Assembly (NCBI GenBank): GCA_900343135.1
Contig: OPYK01000011.1
Span: 1-57,870, forward strand
DNA: 57,870 nucleotides
Direction of reading: 5' to 3'
From: Atopobium massiliense
Lineage (GTDB): Bacteria > Actinomycetota > Coriobacteriia > Coriobacteriales > Atopobiaceae
This document shows, in pieces, positions 53,501 through 57,870 of the stretch. The position numbers and the translations under genes are program-made. How positions within the stretch are numbered: the stretch's first letter is position 1; every line of letters starts with the position of its first letter. A model generated the notes under the pieces. That model made no database searches. It had not been told where the DNA came from and was given only the letters and a program-made list of their open reading frames with translations.

Positions 53501-56500
53501 CTTCCAAATTGTCTACAACGGGCGTGCTAAAGGCAAACGGCAGCCAGTGTGCATTGCCTTGCTTATCAAGTGTTTTTACTTGCCAGCCATAGAATACATA
53601 TCCGGGGCGCTCCGCCGCAAGCGGGAATTCGTCCTTTGGAATGTCCTTTTTGTCGCGAACAGTGCCGTCATTTTTTGCTTTGTGTGCGCACGCGCCATGC
53701 TTTACAAATACATCCGATGTAGAGCCATCTCCACGGTTCATGTCCACCGTAATTTTGTGTGTAATTTGCGACGGCACCCAGTGCGCATAGAGCGAAAGAC
53801 CTGCGTCGGGAACTACACGCTTAGTGGTTTGCTTCTTGATGTAGTCGATAATGTCCTGTGCGGTCATTGCCGTGCCGTCGGATTTCATGTGCGGGATGAG
53901 TACCTGCGAGCCGTTTGCATCAAGCGCCCAGCCGTCGAACACGTAGTCTTTGGGCAGATTATCGGGTCGTTTGATGAAGTAGTCTTTGCCATTGAGCTGG
54001 AAACGATAGGTACCAGGGAACTGCTCGGGCGCTTTTCCTTCAGGCGTATACGGCGTGATGGTGGGGGTGAGCGTGGTGCCGTCGTCGCTTATGTGTCCGC
54101 CGGCAATAAAGTCTTTTTTGAAGAGATCGGTGTCAAAGGGCGACTGTATGGTAGCAGCATGTCCTTGCGCATCTTCAACATCTGACGATGCGTCGTTGTG
54201 GAAGCGTATGGTAGGCGTTGTGCGATCGTAGGTCCACACAAGAATGGCACTAAAGGGGTACTTAACAGGTACTTCTTTGTGGTTACCCTCCTTATCAACT
54301 ACTTCTTTGTGGTTACCCTCCTTATCAACTACTTCTTGTATGCATTCGCCTTTGTTGTTTTTCTTATAGGTAAAGTCAAATGCATCCTTCCATTTTTCGT
54401 AAACGTACGCCTTAAAGCGCTCTTTTTCGCCTTTATCTTTTTCTGTGTCACCTACAAGTGCAACAGGTGATTCGCCTTTCGCTTTAAGATATGCACAATA
54501 GTCTTGATACAGCAGCTCATACACGCATTGCATGTGCGTTTTTGGTATCGAGGCATTTGGATCGAGTATGGGCTTTTGCTCTGAATTGCCAAAAAAATAC
54601 TCGTCTTCATTATTCCAAATAGAAGGATCTCCACTTGATGCACTTTTGTGCGGCGCATACCCAATAAGCTTTGGTGGTTCAAATCCATCCCAACCAAGCA
54701 AACTCGATTTGTGATAATTTCCATTTCTATATATATAATTATACTGGGTGTAAGACATCACGCTTAGTTTGTACTGCGGTTTTGCGCTGGGATCTTTAAG
54801 TCGTGCCGCAGCAGATTCAGGTGTTTCTACACGTATCACCACATGAAAAGGTCCATTTGATGGTTCACCCGATTCAAATTGCCTCGTGTCCATAGGAAAA
54901 GGCGTAAAAAGCCGCTGGTAGGGGTTGTAGTCGTAGCTACCTACCTCGGTTGTAGAGGTGCCTTGATGGTAATGCTCACTAAAACAGAAGAAATCTTTTT
55001 TGTTGTAAAAGTCTGCGCCTTTTACTTCACGCGTGTAATACACATCTTCAAAACCAAAGCGATAGGGCGGCGTATCAAACACATTATCGCCATCTGATTT
55101 GCCTTTATGCATGTTGGTAGCATCACCAAGTATGTATAAGCCCATATTCGCCTGAGGCTCTTCTTTTGAACCATCGATTTCAGTTCCGTCTATATCATGT
55201 GTTCTATCAACAGGGCTATAGGTAATTTGAGATGTCTTTGGAAATTCTATACCAGGGCGCAGCTCTTCGTTAAAGCGCACTTTAATAGCGTATGCAGAAT
55301 CATGTTTATCTTTATCGTATGTATATTTTTTCCCGCCTATCGTAACCGTGGTGCTGCTGTCTCTTGCATTACCCTTATAGTCGTGATCGCCAGCTATGGG
55401 AGGATTGGCGTAGGGATTTGCATCTGTACTCTTCTTCGACCCATCAGGCTTAGCAAAGTAGTAGGTATACACCTGGCGGTCATACACCGCATTCAGCACG
55501 GTTGTGCCATCGGGACGCAGCTTATACAGCGGACGCATCTCTTTTGCACCAAACCACTCAGGAGCTTCGCCTGCGTTCAGCTTATTTTCTAGCTGGTAGT
55601 TTGGCTTATAAAATCTATCGAACTCTTTATCGCTCGCAAGCACTTTTTCAACGTCAGCTTTTATACGATCATTGGTGGTATCCAGCCCGTCAAAGTGCAC
55701 CTGCTTGCGCTCGTCTGCGGTAAGTGTGCCTTTGATCACACGATATTTCCCGTTGAGCATATCGGTTGGTGCGTCAAACGATTTGTTGTACTTCGTGAAT
55801 TTATTTTCGATATTCTCGTCGCTTTTGCCTGTGCGCTTTACACGGCCCACGTAGTCGTAGTTGTCAAGGCTGTTGGGATCGTCGGGCTTTACCAGGCGCG
55901 CTTTTTGCACCCACACGTTTACCCAGTAGGTTGTTTCCGTGTGTTCTGGTTCCCAGTGCGCCACAAATTTAACGTCGTTATCAGGCAACACCTGCTTAGT
56001 AAAGTTTGGATCGAGCGATGGCGCCTCGTGCTCCTTGCCCTTAATGCCTTTTACGGTCCAGCCCGTAAATTTGTAGCCGTCACGTGTTGGGTTGTTTACC
56101 TCAAGCATCGTAGCGCCAAATTTGTACACATGGCCCTGAATAGCCGTGCCGCCTTGCACGTCGTAGGTTACTTCGTGCTTTTTAAGTAAATAGCGCAGCT
56201 CAAATACCAAATGTTTGGATTCTTTATGAGGCGTTGTTTGCGATGCGTCAGGTGTGGTACTTGATGCCTCATCCTCATCGGCTTCGGTGTAGTTTGCGTC
56301 GTCGGGGATAGAAGAGCCAACCAAATTGGGCTCGGGGCTATAGCCCTCGATGTTTATCGGCTGTGCAAATACCTGCGAACCTACAAGACCAACCGCTTTA
56401 CTTACGCATACAACGTGCTCATGTCCTTCGGCATCTTTCAGCTTAACTTTGTTGGTTAAGTCGGTGTATTCAATAAACTGTTTTGAGCGCTTATCGTTGG

Positions 56501-57617
56501 GATCGGTGATATGCGGATCATAATCGGGGTTTTGCAGCATGTGGCGAATGTAAAACGTAACCTGCTTGGGGTTGTACTCAAGGGTGTACTCGCTTACAAC
56601 TGTGCCATTTTTGCTCAAGCGTTTGTTAATATTTTTTTCGATAAGAGCTTTATCAACTTTAATGTACGTTTGCACCAAACCATTGTGCTCGGTATCAAGC
56701 ACAAACTTGCCGTGCTCGTCTTTTACGTAGTTTCCACGTGGCGCGCGGTAGCCTTTGGTGGTTGGCACCGGAATATACACGCCATCATCTGCGTTATCCG
56801 TAATTTGATTAAGCTTATCTTCGGTAAATGAAAACTCCGTTGGCTGTAAGAGCTGCTTTGTTTGATTGCCTGCAACGCTGTAGTGCACCGTAAAGTTGTA
56901 AATCGTTTTACGCTGGTTTTCAGGGGGTGTAACCTGGCTATTTGCAGTTGGCAGATTTTGAGCTTCCTGGTGTTTAGTATTTGGCTTTACTACCTGCTGG
57001 TTTGATGTGTCGTTTTCTTTTGGGCGTGTTGGTGTGGTGGGTGCCTGGCCTTGTGGTGTTTCGCCAGAAGTCAACGTGCCTGCAGACACGGGATTTTCCG
57101 TTGGTTGGATTGAAGCATGTGTTGTTGCAGCTGTGCTACTCGATTCTGCATTATGCGCGCCCGTGGGCTGTGCTGCGGGCTCATCATTGTTCGCATGCAA
57201 TGGTGCGGAGGCGTTTTGGGTGGCAGGCTCTGCGGTGCGATCCGTGCCTGCTGCGGCGCTCTTACTGCCGTTTGCTGCGGGCGTGCCTTGCGCTGCTTGT
57301 GTGCTTTTAGCGCTGTGTTTTGCTGCTTTCGGGTGGCTTGCGGCGTCTGTTGTACCTGCAGCAGCTTTAGCAGCAGTGTTACCTGCAACGTCAGCTGCTG
57401 GAGATTGCGCACCTTGGTTTGCAGGAGCTACAATTGCATCGTGCAGCGACGCATCAGATTCTTTAGTTTGCTGCGCGGCAAGCGCAGGCGTTGCTATGGC
57501 AAGTGTTGAGACAAGTGCAACTCCCGCTGCAACACCAATCGGCGCTTTTTCTGCCTTGTGTACTTGAGACACTTTTGCATGAGCAGTAAGCTTTTGCATT
57601 CTGTTTTTCTTAACCAT
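44553..57617 (-). CDS. Giant LPxTG-anchored repeat surface protein (4354 aa)
   Basis: This very large exported protein is probably an adhesin or surface stalk. A long signal region (about residues 1-48, ending ATPALAA) is followed by an Ala/Thr/Pro/Ser-rich stretch to about 235. A Flg_new/InlB-type repeat (VTYDVQGGTAIQ to FVAHWEP) is near 483-556, another (ITVDMNRGDGS to RAEWIE) near 1285-1376, and a MucBP-like segment (YTVHYVDAAGKEIAP) near 1476. Six tandem modules start near residues 1883, 2235, 2568, 2901, 3255 and 3610, plus a partial one at 4031. Each combines GYHYVFTGW-type and Rib-like segments (VPLKVTVTYKDSA). The C-terminus has a Pro/Ala stalk, LPQTG at 4309-4313 (DNA 44679-44693), a hydrophobic helix and a KKRKHEDKG tail. 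ATG 57617 is favoured; 57638 (TTG) and 57599 are alternatives. No sortase gene is in the window. Confidence 0.93.
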   Translation of the reverse strand: MVKKNRMQKLTAHAKVSQVHKAEKAPIGVAAGVALVSTLAIATPALAAQQTKESDASLHDAIVAPANQGAQSPAADVAGNTAAKAAAGTTDAASHPKAAKHSAKSTQAAQGTPAANGSKSAAAGTDRTAEPATQNASAPLHANNDEPAAQPTGAHNAESSSTAATTHASIQPTENPVSAGTLTSGETPQGQAPTTPTRPKENDTSNQQVVKPNTKHQEAQNLPTANSQVTPPENQRKTIYNFTVHYSVAGNQTKQLLQPTEFSFTEDKLNQITDNADDGVYIPVPTTKGYRAPRGNYVKDEHGKFVLDTEHNGLVQTYIKVDKALIEKNINKRLSKNGTVVSEYTLEYNPKQVTFYIRHMLQNPDYDPHITDPNDKRSKQFIEYTDLTNKVKLKDAEGHEHVVCVSKAVGLVGSQVFAQPINIEGYSPEPNLVGSSIPDDANYTEADEDEASSTTPDASQTTPHKESKHLVFELRYLLKKHEVTYDVQGGTAIQGHVYKFGATMLEVNNPTRDGYKFTGWTVKGIKGKEHEAPSLDPNFTKQVLPDNDVKFVAHWEPEHTETTYWVNVWVQKARLVKPDDPNSLDNYDYVGRVKRTGKSDENIENKFTKYNKSFDAPTDMLNGKYRVIKGTLTADERKQVHFDGLDTTNDRIKADVEKVLASDKEFDRFYKPNYQLENKLNAGEAPEWFGAKEMRPLYKLRPDGTTVLNAVYDRQVYTYYFAKPDGSKKSTDANPYANPPIAGDHDYKGNARDSSTTVTIGGKKYTYDKDKHDSAYAIKVRFNEELRPGIEFPKTSQITYSPVDRTHDIDGTEIDGSKEEPQANMGLYILGDATNMHKGKSDGDNVFDTPPYRFGFEDVYYTREVKGADFYNKKDFFCFSEHYHQGTSTTEVGSYDYNPYQRLFTPFPMDTRQFESGEPSNGPFHVVIRVETPESAAARLKDPSAKPQYKLSVMSYTQYNYIYRNGNYHKSSLLGWDGFEPPKLIGYAPHKSASSGDPSIWNNEDEYFFGNSEQKPILDPNASIPKTHMQCVYELLYQDYCAYLKAKGESPVALVGDTEKDKGEKERFKAYVYEKWKDAFDFTYKKNNKGECIQEVVDKEGNHKEVVDKEGNHKEVPVKYPFSAILVWTYDRTTPTIRFHNDASSDVEDAQGHAATIQSPFDTDLFKKDFIAGGHISDDGTTLTPTITPYTPEGKAPEQFPGTYRFQLNGKDYFIKRPDNLPKDYVFDGWALDANGSQVLIPHMKSDGTAMTAQDIIDYIKKQTTKRVVPDAGLSLYAHWVPSQITHKITVDMNRGDGSTSDVFVKHGACAHKAKNDGTVRDKKDIPKDEFPLAAERPGYVFYGWQVKTLDKQGNAHWLPFAFSTPVVDNLEVRAEWIEDKRVTGTVRQVFLNPGCTIKQYEAAKEEADRTGDRTKLESLIHNVRVETLHDLRPGSSTSVQAGYRDDEYFPDHTYSTFVVDTNESKNSAEFVYEPYAKRSYTVHYVDAAGKEIAPAEPQEGNASIYTTNKLNYNVVEAKTIPGYVLKKGVPTQHQFVIKPNTDGSYNDTYDYTFVYDDVRILSRKDDTQVTPTNYSRLVFKTESTELVVDSNKQVVSRTSAQPGGELKPFAFAPTEHAQNVSEIVLDAVNGTKAYQLPLPTPVAKEGYTFVGWTSEDYYADGQKYEGASRLPANSQTFDHKIVYIAHFKKTENAFVGSDPNAAAPKGYYKVNYTADQNGRLSRVITDGHGNTRTETLDTLTNVVVLDKYKVNVIKAPTPVADKGFVATEGFSFDGKDAKDRTYVKHFEMIDPVAVAHRYVLPGNSVLAADETAKSLIQNADQYKNEEDGNPGKLATYRFLDEKGNVVASLDNTTPGEHKVFIEVEAGRDGHRVKKKVPFFYTIMPRAFLQGELDKYDPASVAANYKKYTFKSKREQGVMTGRETAQKEGDFDTLAAYVYAGTSTTPAGTYKLDVPAAAGRDFEANGYHYVFRGWKKVTTPDSTPAAAPAHFMWKEFTPDIGPKDHYKDITPTENAAYVAMYEKIPYIVQKSEDGTVPPDSVVVSFKPAAGRAWKDGSTGPKVLYIKKGMDISKLDEHGVPIKPGETKKSILQVLGEQLYGYTGDWTKSSMDGITLIDSMTTGAGADGWKSNNAFQEFVARQTPYTDPVGGVEKTIIQGTAAPNAIDFVKNISDFTGGTDKPFTNISAEFVDAPATDAAANLTVPIKVTVTYKDSADATHTRVYNITGSLHVLGDVLSSKDAPKDETLKDKYTSISFVTNKVPVLDEQGHETQTKEDQGQLSGADEQGTLTYLAFKKDNANYTINIPKVSGLDYTANGYHYVFTGWKQKVAAPASGVVPQTINAADRQLTFTAQQSIVFEAQYKKVPYITTKTDDGKVPDDSVVAAFKPAAGRTWKDGTTGPKVFYVKKGQDVHKLAFDIVENGQKKHYSSIIDYFKDQLFDNTGWTKSSMEGIASISDVKDSDWTANNAFQEYVAKQTDYVAPTLGNAQTIIQGTQIPDAKTFISNISELKKDNVTNVSVEYTKQPSSQEAANYTVPLKVTVTYKDSASESHQKVYNLVGYLNVLGDVLSSKDAPKDETLKDKYTSISFVTNKVPVLDEQGHETQTKEDQGQLSGADEQGTLTYLAFKKDNANYTINIPKVSGLDYTANGYHYVFTGWKQKVAAPASGVVPQTINAADRQLTFTAQQSIVFEAQYKKVPYITTKTDDGKVPDDSVVAAFKPAAGRTWKDGTTGPKVFYVKKGQDVHKLAFDIVENGQKKHYSSIIDYFKDQLFDNTGWTKSSMEGIASISDVKDSDWTANNAFQEYVAKQTDYVAPTLGNAQTIIQGTQIPDAKTFISNISELKKDNVEKVEVSYSKEPSSKEAANYTVPLKVTVTYKDSASESHQKVYNLVGYLNVLGDVLSSKDAPKDETLKNQYTTITFVSKKQKVVDAQGHETSQTEEPGQVSGASESADHTQSELQYLTFKKTGANYTINIPKVSGLDYTANGYHYVFTGWKQKVEEGTSTSPQTINAADRQLTFTAQQSIVFEAQYKKVPYIVTKVTDGTIPEDSVVVSFKPAPGRKWADGSTGPKVLYIKKGMDISRLDEHGRPIKDNDTTTKSILQVLGSQLAGYESDWSKSSMDGITLIKSMKDGAGADGWKSNNAFQEFVAHQKAHTEPKTIEQYQAIIQNTQVPTANDFIKNDQDLKDLLMKNGVAIPGKENIESYKVEFVGEAPKSKIAGTYLVPLKVTIKYRDMDSESVFMLNSQLKVIYGVLYGKNKPAQDKQPIDYKVFDGHYRKVTFITDKNEKLQPKGTIIGDEDKNSVDYYVAKDQELRVRVPKMLNQDYEKDGYHYKFVGWKLVPSKETVVQDDKNELGAGDIKFGTPDADTLVVSKTKGDLIYKAVYEKINYIVTHPVDGTVPADSVVVSFKPAPGRKWADGSTGPKVFYIKKDMDISKLDKNGVPIKQGDTTTESILQYLSKQLYGTGTTPDWTKSSMDNTTLVPSMNNARKTDPKAWYSKDAFQEFVAHQKEVLTPSVKNEIFITQYGDVPDAKDFINNMGALELDNIAKKDGKYEIKVQYGENDKKRPSSDAAGVYTVPIFITVKHADMADPIVYKLTSVLHVMDKVLSDTYSKKVADNIKEKEQAQTDPSKPVQYTEEEKQFKDNYAKVVFSSDIDTKGTPKGTLVGTATYYVRKNTDIVLDTPTVIAKENQIDAQTGKKFRYVFTGWQLVITQNTPGQGGTQAGSTQPGVAPQPGANAHASTLMRSLRYRRSLDAFTPFTTLVQNETPGSTPGASEGGSTPTTISVTVPAEDLKPENLGKTLRKIEAKYGKAFTDATYTFVAKYDKQPYVIDASKQDTMRDGDVPVMFLPAPKHTWQNGSSRPYVYYANAQAGDISPYMQALQAQLGSFVDWDVYDNKGQLVTDAAEREKAFKNPKHAYTFIAKQSELPDIKPKDDIVIGVYDEVPNYDKLIRDIKQGNSTIPGLEAFMKSDRFAGFAAPSTELQLNPNASRPGMYVVHFGLNYKDDTGKIQTKDVAVNIRVLPRVIAAQNAPADGTPEDAFIKKNYTKVVFWSMPTLQNGRIGSQSNVFWVHKGDVVDPNALLAQDPAVREKRVQGIQNVPVPQTLANPGYTFFEWQKISDEKNNTVVYLAKFTKLPVAHFTLETTTEAEQSFSTRLVGDTQNKPTLKKGTKLPDGISVDCSKGNTCIISGTPHISDWKPGDTERTIELTFEAVDKRDPDKYGRSTYGLKKEITVRIVVKRPHVTTGGSHGGGSYGGGESIPWTELTPAVEAPAAPAPAPAPAPAETPAPARPRVRAARHARLPQTGDSQLAATAAEILGMGAGMISLVAGARTKKRKHEDKGNEYEN
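48879..49877 (-). repeat. 999-bp tandem module repeat, copy c
   Basis: This segment and the next (49878-50876) are in-frame, 333-codon, nearly identical tandem copies inside the giant gene. A short patch around 49025-49080 differs from 50024-50079 and changes the protein from NVEKVEVSYSKEPSSKEA to NVTNVSVEYTKQPSSQEA. Most of the remaining sequence is base-for-base the same. Confidence 0.92.
49878..50876 (-). repeat. 999-bp tandem module repeat, copy b
   Basis: This is the partner of 48879-49877; each copy begins at the same GAGCGTTTCATC point and the period is exactly 999 bp. Near-identity over this length points to recent duplication or ongoing gene conversion, since the neighbouring modules (a, d, e, f) are clearly diverged. 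Confidence 0.92.
54271..54330 (-). repeat. 30-bp perfect tandem duplication in the giant gene
   Basis: Two identical 30-bp units at 54271-54300 and 54301-54330 encode the repeated decapeptide VVDKEGNHKE. The repeat keeps the frame and lies in the N-terminal third, outside the large modules. Likely slippage-prone. Confidence 0.9.
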
Positions 57618-57673
57618 TATCCACACCCAATCGAACAAAGATCAAAAAATGTCCACCTATATAAATCATATAA

Positions 57674-57701
57674 ATTATACGCTGTTCGTTTTTTTTTTCA
57701 A
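57674..57701 (-). promoter_or_regulatory. Promoter of the giant surface protein gene
   Basis: On the minus strand TTGAAA (57701-57696) and a perfect TATAAT (57679-57674) are 16 bp apart. The spacer includes a run of A (T10 on the plus strand at 57689-57698), which partly overlaps the -35 and could vary in length. Transcription would begin near 57667, about 50 nt before the ATG. Confidence 0.75.
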
Positions 57702-57743
57702 TGATTTTTGTGCATAAATGTGCAGATTAATGGCATAGTTTGT

Positions 57744-57767
57744 GAGCTATAGGACAAAAAGTGTGTA
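57744..57767 (+). repeat. Copy 2 of the GGACAAAAAGTGTGTA motif
   Basis: GAGCTATA followed by GGACAAAAAGTGTGTA; all 24 bases match copy 1 (105-128 inverted). It lies 43 bp upstream of the -35 of the giant gene, so it could be an activator or repressor site for that promoter (inference). Confidence 0.8.
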
Positions 57768-57770
57768 TAA

Positions 57771-57806
57771 AATCGGTTGTTTGCCCAGGTAAACAGCCGA
57801 TTTTTC
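57771..57806. terminator. Hairpin with T-run upstream of the giant gene
   Basis: AATCGGTTGTTT and AAACAGCCGATT pair over 12 bp with one wobble around an 8-nt loop GCCCAGGT, followed by TTT. It lies between two copies of the GGACAAAAAGTGTGTA motif. It may terminate a gene to the right or work in either direction. Confidence 0.6.
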
Positions 57807-57839
57807 GTAAACAATTCAAAAAAATCGAATTTTTCACCT

Positions 57840-57857
57840 GGACAAAAAGTGTGTAAA
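57840..57857 (+). repeat. Copy 3 of the GGACAAAAAGTGTGTA motif
   Basis: GGACAAAAAGTGTGTAAA near the right edge, in the same orientation as copy 2 and 96 bp from it. Its left flank (TTTTTCACCT) differs from the GAGCTATA flank of copies 1 and 2, so the conserved core is the 16-18 bp motif itself. Confidence 0.78.
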
Positions 57858-57870
57858 AATATCAGCATAT

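Noticed and set aside
54670-54700. tRNA T-loop-like GGTTCAAATCC
   Set aside because: It lies inside the giant coding frame, and no cloverleaf can be drawn around it.
44700-57567. Plus-strand open frames within the giant gene
   Set aside because: They are shadows of the repeat-rich minus-strand gene and recur at exactly the module period.

Overview
The window looks like a chromosomal segment of an actinobacterium of the class Coriobacteriia, probably an Atopobiaceae member (Atopobium/Lancefieldella/Fannyhessea-like). This placement is inferred, not measured. It rests on the actinobacterial division set (FtsZ anchored by SepF, DivIVA, no FtsA), the run efp-asp23-nusB-xseB-tlyA-nadK-recN next to pyrG-xerD and the division cluster, moderate GC with local AT-rich islands, and a giant LPxTG surface protein with InlB-like repeats. 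No tRNA, rRNA, insertion sequence or phage gene was recognised.

Layout. (1) 200-1060: aldo/keto reductase on the minus strand. (2) 1270-11184: a maltodextrin locus. A lipoprotein binding protein, two permeases, a LacI-type regulator, 4-alpha-glucanotransferase, alpha-glucan phosphorylase and an MsmK-type ATPase together import maltodextrins and convert them to glucose-1-phosphate and glucose. Palindromic LacI-type operators lie in front. (3) 11549-20205: housekeeping genes efp, asp23-like, nusB, xseB, tlyA, nadK, recN, pyrG and a xerD-type recombinase. (4) 20488-40287: the division and cell-wall (dcw) cluster. It starts with a four-box MraZ operator and runs mraZ, rsmH, an ftsL-like gene, ftsI, murF, mraY, murD, ftsW, murG, murC, ftsQ, ftsZ, pgeF, yggS, sepF, yggT and divIVA. 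murE is not in its usual place. (5) 40433-42250: a secreted CHAP amidase with cell-wall-binding repeats, ending in a clear terminator.

(6) 42288-44473 is the most unusual part. A single gene of uncertain function (436 aa, possible Vsr/DUF559-like PD-(D/E)XK nuclease C-terminus) sits between two nearly identical 281-bp arrays. Each array has four 35-bp units in the order A-A-B-B, the B units inverted, with spacing of exactly 84, 78 and 84 bp in both arrays. A and B share their ends and differ only in an 8-bp core. This fits no element class I can name.

(7) 44508-57701, minus strand: a gene for a 4354-aa sortase-anchored surface protein. It has its own consensus promoter, a UUCG-loop terminator and tandem modules of about 330-420 aa, including two adjacent 999-bp near-identical repeats. 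(8) A 16-18-bp motif GGACAAAAAGTGTGTA recurs upstream of this gene (twice) and once inverted at the left edge of the window.

Minor regulatory repeats are noted before efp (12-bp triplet) and nadK (GTTCAA every 12 bp). All functional calls come from reading motifs by eye. No database search or alignment was run.
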